This document shows, in pieces, positions 1 through 14,200 of a DNA stretch of 64,000 bases (its first letter is position 1; every line of letters starts with the position of its first letter). The notes below the pieces were generated by a model that saw only the letters and a program-made list of their open reading frames with translations, made no database searches and was not told where the DNA came from. The position numbers were made by a program, and so were the translations under genes. Source of the stretch: Serilophus lunatus (taxonomy: Eukaryota > Chordata > Aves > Passeriformes > Eurylaimidae); the NCBI GenBank assembly GCA_013399895.1, contig VXBA01003288.1, forward strand, positions 1-64,000, read 5' to 3'.

Positions 1-240
1 GCGGCCAATGGGGTGCGGAGGAGCCGGGGGCGCGGAGGTGCGTCCGCCATCTTGGGGCGGGTCGTTGCCGGGGCGCCGCGGGGGCGGAGCCGCCATTGTG
101 GGCGCGGGCGTGGGGGGGGCCCGGGGCCGTCCCGGACGTGTCGGGGGCGCCGGGGTGTGCGGGGCCGTCGGGTTGTGTAACCTTGGGGCTGGTCTCTGCT
201 TCTCGCCCTTGCTGGCTGTTGCGCTGCCCTGCTGAAGTGC
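1..240. promoter_or_regulatory. CpG-rich TATA-less promoter segment, probable 5' end of CAB39L
   Basis: The first ~180 bases are very rich in G, C and CpG, unlike the AT-rich sequence after 240. A CCAAT box lies at 5-9, GC boxes near 55-60 and 81-87, a YY1-type CCGCCATCTTG at 44-54 and a second GCCGCCATT at 89-97. No TATA box is seen. This is typical of housekeeping CpG-island promoters. In human, CAB39L starts head-to-head with SETDB2, so a shared bidirectional promoter is the best inference. The YY1 motif at 44-54 reads with its ATG on the minus strand, which would suit a leftward gene. A GAG|GTGCGT donor-like site at 35-43 could end a first CAB39L exon if transcription begins left of the window, but the exon cannot be fixed from sequence alone. 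Confidence 0.62.
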
Positions 241-1170
241 TAAATCATCGCTGTCCTTTTCGGTTCAAAGCGTGACAATAAAAAATTAACGTCGCCCTTT
301 AAAAATTTTCAGGAGCGTCGCCTTTGCGAGTGCCGGCGCTGTGCCTGTGGGAAGGGGTTTGCCACAGGGGCAGAAAAAATAGCCCGTCCTTTAAAGGCAG
401 GGAGGGTGGTTCGGCATCGCTGCTTTGTCGCTTCTTTTTTTGCCTCTGCTTTAAACTGTAGAGATAAGCGTAATATACTCAAATAATCGTCAAAGGAGTT
501 CTAATGCCGTGGACATTACTGAAATATTTCTTCGTTGCGGGGGACGGGAGGTAGAAGTTAATTTTTCTCTGGGGGGAACACTGTGTTTACGTGTCTCGAA
601 GCTGTGGTGTGACCCAGGATATTCCAGAAGGTTTTGATGTCCAGCGTCTGCTTTGGGCTTGTATAAAACCTCTTAAATGTTTCCACAGGCATGCCTACAT
701 CTGTGCCTGTGTCAGAAGGTCGCTCCATGAGAACTGCCCAGCTCCAAGGAAAGGAATGGGACATCTCACAACAACATCGCTGGGAACAGGGTGGCTCAGT
801 GTTACTGATGTAACACTGACAAATCTCTCCGTAAAAATTGTAGCTTACGTTCAAAAAGAAAAAAAGAAGAGATTTCTCCCTTGTTTATTTTAAAATTAAG
901 CACAAGCTTTTCTTGCTCTTGGAATATTCTGCATTATGAGATGATGCTCGCAGATTAATTTCAGTTTGCTAAATTATTTATAAATGTGCTTGTGAATACT
1001 GAGTGTTTGGAAACACGTGCGGCTTTACAAATTGTAGATGGGGAATATACCAAATACAGAGGAGATGGAGCCTGGTGATGGAAGGAGCTGAAAGGACATG
1101 ACTGCCTGCCTCAGCCAAAAGAGAAATTATAGATGTATTAGGAAGTGGACAGATATTTTGATTGCTATTT

Positions 1171-1189
1171 GAAGGAAAAAAAAAAAAAA
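1171..1189 (+). repeat. A-run
   Basis: This is a near-pure adenine run in non-coding sequence. I saw no SINE or retrocopy body upstream that it would terminate. Confidence 0.8.
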
Positions 1190-4189
1190 AAAGGGAAATA
1201 TGCATCTTTTAGAACAAAATTAATTACTTAAGACAAAAGGAATGAGCCAGTTTTGAAATATACCTGAGCTTCCTTTGCTTTGCTTTTCTCCTGGAACTGT
1301 AATATAGGCTTTCTGCAACATAGCAGCAAATTCTGCCAGCGAGCCAGTAAGCTCAGTTCTTCCCAAACTTGTTAGGTGGCAGGAGCTCCCAAGCCACGCT
1401 GATCTGACACCCCAGCAGCCTGCCTGCAGCGCTCCCCCTGGGAGCTCCCTGGGCTCTGCAGGATCTGGACCTGCACTGGCTACGAGCACCGGGAGGTGAG
1501 AGCAGCGGTCCCACGTTTGCCTGCACCTTCGCTAGGGTGGCAACCAAAGGGCTCGCTGTCCTGCTGAATGGTGCTGTTGATCGAGTGGCTGAATTACGCT
1601 TTTGTTACAACTGGTCGTACGTGGAGACTTCTGGTGGGCGATTCCATACAAGCAGCTCCTCTGAGTTGGAGGAGGTGAAGCTGATCCAGAAGGAACTGTC
1701 TCATCTAGTTCTCCGGGGATGTTTTTATCCTCTTGAATGTGCTGAGGATCTGGGTGTTTCCTCATATGACCTGGATGGACTTGGGTGAGGTAGAGACACC
1801 AGTCAGACTCCAGAAAATAGCAAAGCAGTCAAAGCCATGGACTTTGGAAAGCCATGGGCACTTGGAAAATGTTTGTTAACTCCCATATAGCTTTTTACCC
1901 TTTTCTGATGGGCTTGGCTCTTTGTTTTGTAGACTCTTTTCTTCTTGAAGTGTCTTCCAATCAGTTGAGGACTTCCACCAGCTCCTTCTCTGTCACTTTC
2001 TCTGTTACCCTTCTTGGTGATTTAACTCACTCCCTTATAGATAAGTGTCCACAATTCATTCTTTCAAAATGCAACTTTAACATAATATTTTCTTTTATTA
2101 CATTGATTAGATTAAATGTGGTTTATATGTAGTCTCTTTTGGTTTTCACACATCTATCTCGAGTAAGATAACAGAACAGAGAAAAGGCAGTTCTATAGAG
2201 GTGACAAGTTATTGCTCTTTTACAAATTCATTGGCAACAAAATGTTTTTAGTGAGGCAACTTTTGGTTTATCTTAGAAATTTTGCTGTAACACATCAGTA
2301 TTTATGAAGACAAGGGCTAATATTCCCCATAGGTATGTTGCTCACTAATTGGACTCATCTCAGGCCCTCAGTATGTTTTCTTATTATGTTTTGTAGTTCT
2401 TTTGCTATTGTAGATATGTTAGAAGGTTATTTGGATATTATTTTTTCCAGGTATCAAATGAAAGAAAGGGGAGATCATGGTTCTCTGAGAAGGCTGTAAA
2501 GTGATTTTGTTCTACCTGTGATGTAAGCATGTTTGCATTCTTGGCAACTGAAAGTCTAACAAATCGTCTATTTGAGAAGTGGAGCTTCTAAAATCATAGG
2601 CTGTTATAGTCCTAAGGGAATCTTAAAACACAGGCAGAGACTGGCTATGAAAAGGAAAGGAAAAATTTGTGTCACTGTTTTAACAATAGACTCCTTTCAT
2701 ATGGAGGACCTAGATGTCTGTTAATTACTAACTGGCTTGAGGGTTTTGGAATCTGGCCCAATATGTTGAAACTCTTAACCATCCACTGGCTGGCATATTC
2801 TTCAAGGACTGCATTTGGAAACTGGTAAAGTAATGGATTTTGTCTTTATAGACTGTTTATGTAGCAGAAACATTTTCATTTTTAGCTATAGTTCTGTCTT
2901 ACAGTCTCAGTATTCTTTGCCAGCATAGATTCCAGACAGTTGTGTCAGCATAGAAAGCAAGGGCTGGTTTGGATGTTAGATAATGCGGGACCAGGTTGAG
3001 CAGCATGTGTTGTCTTTGCTGTGCCACAGCCCCACCACACTGATCAAGACCTAAAACTCTGCCCTTTAATTTTGTGTGACTTGGATGAATTAACAAGATC
3101 TGAAAGCCTGTGATTACTGTTGCACTGGAAAGGGTCTGAGATCTCTGGAAACCAGGCAGTAGATGTATATGATGAAAGGAATCCAAAATAAATGGCTGCC
3201 TAAAGCCTTTTTGTCATCATTTTTCCATGTGAACATAGCAATAAATTTTCCCTGGTACTTTCTGAAGTAAAGCTAGTGGTTGTAAAGTATTCTGATCCTT
3301 TTGATGGGATGTATTTGTGGGTTTCCATGCAGATTAAGGTACGCACATGAAGTATTTTCATTAAAAGAAGATGTAGTAGACAAAACTCTCTAAGCAATCT
3401 GCAAGACTGGATGAATTTGTGCTGTTCTCACTCTTAAGATACATTCTGTGGAGAGCTCAACAACTTCCTTTGATTTTGCCTTTTAGTTTTTAAATCCAGA
3501 TGTGGAGGAAGCTGTTCTTGTGGTGCCAGCAGGTAGAAGGCTGATGGGTTAGTGCTGCTCTTAGTAGCAGCTGTGCAAAGGCCAGGGAAGCAGTGCCTGC
3601 TGTGGAATTGGACTTGAACTAATAAAAGCCATCAAAAGGAGGCATACGGCAACAACCTGAAGTTATTATTGTGTGTAGATGAAACAACCACTTTCAAATA
3701 AAACTGAAACGTGTAAGGTTTCAAATATACTAAGAGGAATTTGACTAAAACCCTAGGAAACAGGGTAAATACATGTTGCAGTGTAGAGAGTCAACAACAG
3801 GGCTCTTAATAAGAATATTCTGGACTAAATAGTCCTTAGTCACAGGTTCTTGTGGGGAAAATTGATTTAATGGAACAACTCTGATTTTTTAGTTGATTAT
3901 TTTCCCTGATCCAGTTCAGTGTGCTGCGTCAGCACTTAGTTTGGCCTAACTTTGTAAAGGTGTGGGACTGGCAGTAAGGTGTGAAGAACAGGAGGAGCAA
4001 GATTGGGAAGCAGTATTGTCTTATTAATATTTATTTCATTTGGTTTTGTTAATAAGCATTATGATGGGTGAGAAGCCACAGTTCCCTGAACATTTAAAAT
4101 TGTCACTGTCGAAGAAAGGAACAGTTTGAATGTGCTTCTCAGCCCTTCCCTGTCCATTTGTGCCATTGCTCAGGGGACTGGTTGGGGGT

Positions 4190-4207
4190 TAAAAAAAAAA
4201 AAAAAAA
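4190..4207 (+). repeat. A-run
   Basis: This is a run of about 17 adenines followed by A/T-rich sequence. It has no recognisable retroposon body attached. Confidence 0.75.
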
Positions 4208-7200
4208 TAAAAAAGTTAACTTATTTGGCTCAATTTTTATCTGAATAACTTTTCCCATCTCATTTGCAATGCAACCATTTGATATTTCTGCTTCTCTCAG
4301 GGAATTCAGGGTGCCTTATCTACAAAAAGAGCATCTGGAGATAAATGGATTGCTTTCCAATTTAATCGCTGATGTCATTTATCCAATTTTAAGTGTTTGT
4401 GCAACTGCTTCTTCAGTGTGAGCAACGTGGTGGTATGGGGGTATGGGCAGGACACTTACTGTGTCTGGGTTATTGTGGATGGTCTTATCACACCGCAGAG
4501 CATGAACCTCTCTGTCTTCTCAGTTGTGCTGGACCAAAATCCCCTCCTGCTTTTTTAGAGACAGTGGAGATTAATGGTTTTCTTTCCTGAGCACCTGCCT
4601 TTAACTTTGTTATTAATTTTTTTTCCCTGTAAAATTCTTTAACTAGTGGAACCAAAAAAGCTATGTTGAAAGTGTGTGTGACATCCTTTCACTATGTGAA
4701 CTGTGGGCTCAAACCTTGGCAACCCTTTTTTCTTAAAAAAAACCCCAAATCTTTTTTCTTAAGAAATGTTACACAAAAGATTCCAGTGCATGAATTTGGC
4801 ATTTCTGTTGCAGAAGTGGATACATGTGGTATTTGTTACAGAGTAATACCAAAGCAGTTTAGTTAACGTGCAGACAGACAGAAAAACCTTTATTTAGATT
4901 AACTGCTGCTGGACTTGTAAATTTAACATGCATCAAAAAAGAAGTCCACCAAATACTGCTGTTTATCTTAGTTAACTGTGCAGAATTGGTTTCTGTCAAG
5001 TTTTTGATTAACAAGTTACATGAGATGTTTGGTAGCATGAGGTTCTTTCACTTGAAGTGAGGGATCATTTTTAAGAATTAATTGATTTTGTCAACAAATT
5101 TGTAGTAAGGTGCTACCAGCCTTGCATTAGCAGATCAAGATGAGTGGTTGCAACCTGAGCATAGGGATGGAAGAAGGGATGGGATTTTCTAATTGTTTTG
5201 CTGCCACATATTGTAGAAATATTTTAAAATTGCATCCTCTCTCCCCCAAGAAAATATTCGTGGATGGATGGATGATTTTCCTTTCTTTTGTTCCTAGTTC
5301 CCAAAATATCACACTATTTACATTGAGTAAGTCCCTTCTCCGACATCTTTCACTTCTCCAAAAGCTGCAGTTTTAGAGGGAGTCAAAAGGAGTTTGTTTT
5401 TTTCCAGCTGTTTCATTTTCATGGTGCCCAGCAGGCTGATCCGCCTCCCTCTGCAGTCATGTCATTCCTAGAACTGATGAAAGGAAGGAGGTGGCAGTTA
5501 AGGGCTGGAACTTCCATTTTGACAGCAATGTGTTCTCTGAGCAACTTCATCAATTGTGAAACATTATCTTTATTTTACAGCATGAATTTAAAAAAACCCC
5601 TCCAGATATCTCAGTAATGTTTGTGCCTATTTTCCTCTTGCAAGGGACAGTAATTAAGATGGAAGAAAGTACTGCTGCATAACTGCATTTTGAAATATGG
5701 GGACAGTTGTGTGACAGGTATCAGATAGGGTGATCTTTGTTAAAACCCTGTGTCAATCTAGCACAAAGGCACTTGTACAGATTTTTACATGCAAATTTAT
5801 TGCAGCAAAAACACAGTTTTCTTGCTCTTAAGTGTGGGAAGGAAGTCATGTGGGGCTTTTTAAATAAAGGCACTGGAGATTGCTGAATATAGACAGGGTG
5901 AAATTGTGTGGGAAGAGTTCACTTCCAGCAGCTGTAGTGTCCTGAGCATTCAGCTCTGTGTTTTGCCTATTTTCATATGTCAGCAGGGAGGCACAGCTGT
6001 ATCAGCTTTCCCTCTTCAAGTGTACCTTTTAATTGTGTGCTCTCACTTTCTGAAGTTCACTGGCAGTCAGACAGCTCTCTTCCTCTTCTTCAAATAAGCA
6101 AAACTATTTCTGGACTACCAACTCACGGTGGTCTTTCACTATTTGTTGCTTTTGGCTACAAGAGAAACTGTCTGCAATATATGATTTATTTGTTATTAGA
6201 AATAAAGCACTAAATGGAGCCTTACAGAGTAAGTGCATGACTGCAGGGTGGTTGTAGTCCTCTGTTAAGGCAAATATTGTGTATGTCACATAATCCCTGG
6301 GAAATGTCTGTGGGGTTATTGTGGGTTTTTTTGTTTTGTTGAGTAAGGCTGAAACTTCTAAATACAAGCTTATTACTTAGAAATTGTGCTGACCTTTGGC
6401 CCTACTCCTCCTTATCTGCAGGCCTTTAATAAGTCTTGTGTTTTACATTACAATCTGTGCTTAGGTCTGTAGCTGCTTGCAGAATCTGCATTGCCCTATT
6501 GCAAGCACAACACACGGCCTTGGGCAAAATATGGAAGTAAAAGATAATGCTTCAGGTCAAAGGCAGTTTGAATAAAGGCAAGTTTGAGTGGACTCTGAGG
6601 TCAAACTGGCTTGTTAGTCTTTAGGTTGAGTGTTGTTTGGAAAAGGTTTCTTCCTTCAAGAAAGCCGGGATTAATGTGAGGAGATACACTCCCCTGCAAT
6701 TCCTCTGCGTCTCACACTTTAGTCAGGGAAGGGCAGATGTTTGCAGAGGATTTGCCGAGATGTCCCCACGCTATTTTAATTTCTTGGGCAACAGTGAAAT
6801 GCTAGGAAAACAAGCATAGAGATGTCACCCATTGTTTTTCCTCTCTTGCTGAACTCTCTGCACTCTCTAAACTGAGTGTCTCCTCATCACAGTTCATAAG
6901 GTCATGGGAGAAAACTCTGCCGCAAAACTACGTCGTGTTTCTGTCTTTGGGGATGAAAAACATGAGGGACTAAGCAAATCTCTTCTGTGTGTTGTGACGT
7001 GCTTTTACATCACTAATGTACTTCTAGCATTGCCTGCAGGAGTGTCTCTCAAAGCTGGGGAAGGGACGTGGATGGTTGTCTAAAATGTGCTGAACCAAAT
7101 ACATAAAAATAATGTAAACAAAAGAAGAGTTCTATCTCAATTTATTAATGGTTCAAGGGCAGCAGCCAGTATATAGGAATATGTTTAAGTAATTAAAAGA

Positions 7201-8738
7201 TGATTAAAGAAAACCCTCTGGATTTTCTTTAGGATCTAAGGCTAATAAGGAGAAGGCCTAAAAATACCAGGAGCAGAAAGAACAGTGACATATGTCTGAT
7301 GGCTCTGCTAAAGTTATTGATAATGTTGCTGAAAATACAGATCTGTTATGTACATCTCTAGTGAGAATGATGCTGAATATTACAAATAATCATATAACTA
7401 TTAACAAATCTGTCATATTCCATCAATAAAATAAAGACTGAAAGAATGCTTTTAAAAATTTGTGTTACAAATTCATGGAGACTGAGGAATTATTTTGTTA
7501 TTGTCTAGTGGAAATCTCCAAAATTTTAAGGATTGTCATGAAGAAAATGCTATTTAAGATGATTAATAGAAAACAGATATTGTATCTAGTATATCAATTA
7601 GATTTAGGGTTTGATGTAGTCTGGCTAAGAAACTGACACTTGAAAATATTACGCTTAACGAAGAACAATTTAATTAATATATAATTTTGTGGTGTTCAGT
7701 CATTTGATATTCGTTTGCAAAAAAACCCATCCCCAAATGAACACACAGTTGGAAGAAAATGCACAATCCTTTCTGACAGTTTTATCTAGGCCACGCAGTG
7801 TAGAAAAATGACAAATGATGGCATAGCCTCATGCATTTGATTGAGTTGAAAAGCATATTAGCTGACCCTTTTGAAAGATGGACCCAGAGTTTTGTGAAGT
7901 TAATCACCATGGGAAAGGCTGGATGGGAGGAATAATAGCTGAAAAAACAGTACTGCAAAGGTGTTGAGACTTGTGGGCAGCAGGCAGAGGACAAGACTCT
8001 CCCTGTACATAAGTGGCAGCCACGAGCTGATAGTAGCTGGATACACTGAATGCAGAATGGGTCATTTCTGTTGCAATGTTATTGACCTCACTTCTGTGAT
8101 ATAATCAGGTGTGATGGATTCACTTCAAGACATATTTTTAAATTGAAGTCAGTATTGGTTATAGGTATTGGAAAACCATATCTATACACTTAATGTAGGT
8201 AGAATGAAGAAGTGCCGATGCATGAACAAAATGGGGAGCCTTCAAAGAGCACACATTTGCAAATACAGGAGTCACAGCAGTGGGAAAAAGTAAAACAGAA
8301 AGTAAAACAGAATATGAACTAGCATAAAAGGAAAAAAACATTTTAAGTGGTAACTAGTTAACTATTGCACTGTCTTATTGCTGGGCATCACGGATTCTCC
8401 AGCACCTGAAATTAGTGTCAGGGTCCAAGATCTTTTAAAAAGCTGCTCTTGTTCAAGAAAGTCTTGAGCTCCATAAGGTAATAATTCACGTCTTGTAAGA
8501 ACAGAGTAAATCTTTCAATTTTTAAAACTCTTTTGTTGGTAGTAGCATTCATTTATTGTTTTAAGAAGAGCAGAAACTCTGTTTTGAACTGTTTTTAATC
8601 CCAAAAAAGTCCTATTTCATAAGTCTATAGGAAACATATAGAACCTGTCCTCAGTTTTGAAAGAAAAGCTAGTTCTCTGTAAATTGCCACACGTTCTTAT
8701 TACTTGTTACTTTTGAACTTCCTAACCATGTAATCTGG

Positions 8739-8835
8739 TTTTTAGTTTTTGCTTGGGTTTTTTTAGTTTGTGGGGGTTTTTTGTTGTTTTGCTTTGGAGT
8801 TTTTTGTTGTTTGGTTGGTCGGTTGGGTTTTTTAA
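8739..8835 (+). repeat. G/T-biased low-complexity tract
   Basis: About 95 bases are almost devoid of A and C on this strand. They consist of alternating T-runs and short G-runs, including one run of five G. It reads as Lys/Gln/Asn/Pro-rich nonsense on the other strand. It is most likely a simple-sequence tract or the decayed end of a retroelement. Confidence 0.7.
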
Positions 8836-11108
8836 TGGAAAAACATGATGACAAGTAGTGTGGTTGTTGGGTTATATGACAAGGTAATAAATAGCTTAAG
8901 TTCACATCTTTGGTTACCTGGCTGCTACCAGCTCTTTGGATACAGGCCTTTGTGTGCTGAAATCTTTCAGTGGAAGTTCTTGTGCTTGTGAAAGTAATTT
9001 CATCCCATGATGACAGCTAATAGAGAGTGTCTTGCTTATGGAAAGTTGAACTGATACAACTCTTGCTGAAGGGTGACCTTCTCACAGGATTCTGCCTGCT
9101 CTGAGAAAACAAGACGTTTCTTTTCACTGTGTTCTTTTCTGCTTGGGTGGAAATTTCAAAACAGGCAATAATTCTGGACATAATTTTATGTTCTTATGAG
9201 CACTGGAGTTTTGAAAGGAACAGTTTTGAGACTTTTCTCTCTCAATTCTGTTATTGGCCCTAAAGCTCTGACTCATACATTCAAGGTCCCAAATATATTG
9301 GGAAATGTGCTCTGCAGCTGATCAGGCTCAGAAAGCATCTCACTATAAATATTATTTTTTTGCAAAGATACTAGAGAACTTCTCATGTCTGGGCTGATAA
9401 ACTTTGAGAGGGGTAAACCTTACTTATTTTCAGTGCTAATCATGACTTTTAAGTGGACAGTATCAGTGTTTTACCCTCCAGATGTGTAGATTTTGATGGC
9501 AGATGAAGCTGTTTTGTGAAAGCACACTGCAAAAACAAAGACACAGAAGAAAAATGATCAGTTGTTTCCATGGGAAGGGAGCAGCTATGTAAATGACCAC
9601 TAGCGTGAGAAAACTCTCATTTCTTGAACTATTTCCAGAGGGTATGACAAAGTTTGTGAGTATACATCTGTGTGCTGTGTAATCAAGGAGATGTCAGATT
9701 TCATTGGGAGATGTCTAGAGGAGTGATGTTTGCCAAGAAGATTACCCTCAGTATATTTGACCTGATACAACTTATATATGTACAGCTTGCCATTTATGTC
9801 ACATGGTGAGTGATTTTCTTCCAGGTATCCAGAGCCTGTCAAGGCTTCACTTTTGAGGCTTCCCAGGATTGGAATTGAATCAAAGCACACCCAGGTGCCT
9901 CAGCTGCTCTCCCTTCAAAGCAGAGATGGTCCTGATGACAAGAACATTGCTGCATGTTGGTCCTTGTTCAGGACAGAATTTCTGTGCTAAAAACCGCCAG
10001 GCTGTAGCATGCCTGCTGCCATTTAAGGACTTCAAAGCATGACCCTGGTTTGTTAATTAAAACAAAAGGAACTCAGCCCCTAATTGGATACTTGGTAGTT
10101 GTATGTTTGACACAATAATTAATTTGTTATGTCAGTTGTTGGCTAACACAGATAAGAATGGGAAATTTGTTTTTAGTAGTGTGGGAATGTGCATGGATAG
10201 TTTTCCCCACTGAGGAGTAACAATGTTGGACTTCAAAGAATATCTTACAGGTTAATTGGCTAAATATTGTCAACTTTTGGCCAGGATAGGCTACACAGCT
10301 CTTTAGGGGGGTACTGGAGGACCAGAAGAATATGTGACTAAAATGTGTCATAGGGACTTCATGAAAACAGGGACCACCTGCTCAACACCTGACAGGATGA
10401 TCACACTAAAGTCTTGTTAAGATCCTTACTGGATCAGAAAAGTGCAAGCACCCAGTGTTGCATCAACTGCTCATGTATCTGCCACATGAAGGCAAATATA
10501 TTTGCAATTCTGACAAGAGATGAATATACTTAATTGTTTGTCAGGAGAAATTACTTTGGAGTTCTTGTGAAGATGATGTCTCCTTGTGCAGCTTGAGCTC
10601 AATGAATTCCTGAGGTTCCTTATCCGAGTCCAATATGTTAAACTAACATTCTTGCAGGACAAAACTGGTAAAGAGCAAAATGTGAGAAGACTTGGGTTCT
10701 CTTTCTCTAGGGGAGCAGTATTGACCACCAGAGATCTCCTTGTGTGACTTCAGGCAAGCCAGTTTAGAGCAACATTTGCTTAAATATGACAGATTTTTTT
10801 CATGAAATATAGTAATGCTTATGTTTCATGGGAAAAAACCCTGTAATTCTTCATCTGAAAGCAGAAGTTTAGACTTTTAGGTTAGTATTATTCTGGTTTT
10901 GCGCTGACTGTTCTGCTTTAGAAGGATTCTTAACCTGCATGAGAAGAGACTTAGAAGTTGGTTCTGTGTGCAGGCATGGTTTCTTGAGTCGTGCATCACT
11001 CCAAGACTGTTATCCCAAGAAAAGGACACAGCAGTCTGGGTACTGACTAATAAGTTTGTTTGGGTACCATCACTGTAGTGTCAAACCACTTTGTGGTCTT
11101 GAATGCAT

Positions 11109-11235
11109 TCATTTTCCCGTGGGGGTACTAAGTGGCTTTTCCAAGATCACATAGAAATGTATGACACAAATAGAAACTGACTCTTGTCTTCTTTGGTCTG
11201 AACTCATTTCTTATCAGTATACCACCCTACCTCTA
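11109..11235 (-). mobile_element. MIR-like CORE-SINE remnant
   Basis: Read on this strand as given, the block has the order expected of a reverse-complemented MIR. It runs from an 'attttcc' segment through 'aagtggcttttccaagatca', then a segment matching the tRNA-promoter-derived part, and ends near 'accaccctacctc'. The landmarks match by eye, with many substitutions and small gaps. MIR-type SINEs are ancient amniote repeats and are long inactive in birds. Confidence 0.65.
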
Positions 11236-14200
11236 TATGGGCCTTTCTGATAGTAGTTGTTCCCTTGTCTGGGGCAACCACTTTAAAAATGCAATGGTTC
11301 TGCAGGTACATCCAGGCTCTGCTGCCCTGAAGAAGTAACTAGCTGGAATGCAGTAAATCACTGGTAGTGCTGATGTCTTGTTTGATCCCTCATCTACAGG
11401 AAATAGCAGTCTCTGAACTGTCTTGGCCGCTCAGTCTGGACAGTTAGAAGTCATCTTGAGCAATCTCTTGTATCTAAGTATTGCAGATGTGATTTCAGAG
11501 TCACGCAAAGAAGGGTATAGTGCTCTTTTAGGATCTTTAAAGTGAACAGGTGTGGAGCCATTTGTAGCTATTCAGCATGATGATTTTGGATGACACTTCA
11601 GGAAACCTCAGAGGTGCTAATTGCCCAAAGAAGAAGAAGAATAAGAATAGAGTGGTCCTTCTGGTATATATTTCTTTTTCTACTTTGCACTTGATGTCTG
11701 CTGCTGTTGGAGATGGGATTTAGTGGAGGTTTATCTGACCCAATGAATGATAGTTCTTATCTACTGACATTCTTTAACAGTACATTTTAGAGTGCACATC
11801 TTTGGGTGTTTGCCTGGTACCACCTCAGTTTCTTCATCCTAGATCAGATATTATAGTGACTTCCTCACAGGAGCATTTGTCTTGTGTTTCAAAGTGAGTT
11901 TAATTTTGTGTGTTTACAAGTTCTCTTGAGAGCATCTGATGAAAAATGCTTTAGGCTTCTATAGTAGTGGTCAGTAGAGGAAAAGTTTTAGTCCTGAACT
12001 GCCTTCCACCTTGTCAGAAACAGTCATACATTGTGCATAAAGAAACTATTGTCAACAAAAGGTGATTGATCTGCCTAGTATTTCCATTGCACATCACCAT
12101 TTGTGAGATGGACATACAGTAATATAGCTTTCAACTTCAAGCGCTATTAGGAAGTTTAAAGTTAGGGATGTTCCATAGACTTTCACCAGTAGGGAGGTTG
12201 TAGGGAACATATATAGGTTTTTTTGCATAAGCAAGTGTGTTGGAAGGAAATGTCTTCACGTGCAAGTACCTCAGGCTAACTAACATTAAGAAAATTGCTT
12301 GCTGAATTTATGTGGAAACCAGAAACTAAATTCAGTATTTGCAAGAAGACTAAACTCTCTTACTATTGTTTGAATATTTTGGAAATGGGACATCTTAGAT
12401 GCTCTTAAACACATGAAAGAATTTTTCAAATTAATGAAGAAAAATACTAGCAGTGATGCAAGGACTCTTTTCCAGCAATTTGGAGAGGTGAAGGCTTTAA
12501 TTATATTAAAAACACCTGCTCAGCTGTTCAGGGAGTTACTGATTTTGGAGGACCAGTTTCCGTTTGCATACATCTGCAGGAAAAAAGCACAATGTTGTCA
12601 TGAATCCACTGTGCCTCTGCTCATAAAAGTGGGAGGGCAGGTTTGGTTCTTATTTGTGTTTTATATTGGGACACAGTAGATAAGCGGCATGATTAACATT
12701 TTATAAGCCACTCTTTAGAGCAGACATAAAACTTTAATATGTTATATTTTTCAGCTGTTGGGCTCTAAGAAACCTTCTGTTTAGTTACAATTTGTGTGAG
12801 GGTGGAAATGTGAAGAGAAAGGGATTAATTTTAGCTGACTTTTTCTAATAACGGACTGACGGATACCTGTAAAATGAGTAAAATTTTAAATACACTGGCC
12901 TGTACATAAACTATTAGCATGTAAATGCTTCTGGAAGAAAGGGCAGTGTCAGTGCTTGATTTCTGTGATGTACGTATGAACAACATGTTCAGTAAAAATT
13001 CATGACCTGTTTGTAACAGTTATTGCATGTCTTAAAAAAACCCGCCAAAACTAACAAAAACAAGCATCATCTTAGCAACTGTTATTGCATGAAATAGAAC
13101 GGGGGAAAGGCAGTATGTGCATGAAAGCGCTAGAGGGAGCCAGGAGGAAGAAGAGGGGAAAACCATTGAAGATACTTGCATTTTTAGGAATTGCTTATAT
13201 AAAACATCCATTTAAATCTTTTTGCTGACTTCAGCTAAAATGCAGTTACAGGTCAGCCACTGTGTCTTGCTGCTCTCTGTTCTCCCACACTTCATGGAAG
13301 AAATTTCAACTTTCTAGTTCTGAAAGAGGCCAGAAGCTTTGCTGCTTTTTAAAAGGCCATAAGGAAAACCACCTACCCCTCCATAGACTGTAGCTACTTT
13401 TTGCCTTACTTTCTATTTGGATGAGCAGCCAAATGTTAATTTGCCTTTTGGTGCTGGTGGCTGTTTTGGGGGGACTGATACTCAGGCTCTGTTCCAAGCT
13501 TGTCTCCCTCTAAGATTATATGGGGGGAGAATGAGGGAAAGTGGGAGTGTCTGTCTATGTATTGGGGATCTATTAGATGAAAAAGAATTTATTTGCATTA
13601 TTTTGGAGTGGCCACACTGCTCTTGTCAGAATCTGAGGAAAATGAGTATCTGAAAACTTGTAAGAATGACACAGAAGCACAAAGTTACTATAAAGTCTCT
13701 CATGAGGCTTTAGAAGTGTTGTTTGGCATATTTTTTATATTGCATTGTCATAAAGCTAAATGCCTTGAGTTAAAGTGTAACAGCTTTACAATGTAGATTG
13801 TTTAAGTCATTTGGTTTTAGTTCCCCTCCGCCCCAATCACCTACCATAACGTTAATATCTTGGGTTCTGCAAGAATAGGATGAAATACTGTGGGGAATGT
13901 TCTTTAGTTTTCAGGTTTTGGAGGGTGGGTGAATCTTTTTAGTATTCTAAAGGTTCTCCTCTTGATATTGAGCATTACACAACCAAACCTGTTGCTGTGG
14001 AGAACTGAATTTTGATGGCCTGGGGCCTTGGCATTGAGCAATTTGGGGGGAAGGAAGGATATTGTTGTTGTGTTATTATTAGAGGCTGCTTAGGGCTTTG
14101 GAATGCTAGAAGTAATCTCGGAGGAGGTAGACAGACTGGAAGTGGATGATTAAATGAACAGAATTGATATATATACATAGCATTTATCATCTGCTGCTGT

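Noticed and set aside
1..53. Minus-strand ATG in the YY1 motif (51-53) open to the window edge, considered as a SETDB2 N-terminus
   Set aside because: The short Pro/Arg-rich reading does not match the SETDB2 N-terminus. It is better explained as a YY1 motif in 5' UTR or promoter DNA.
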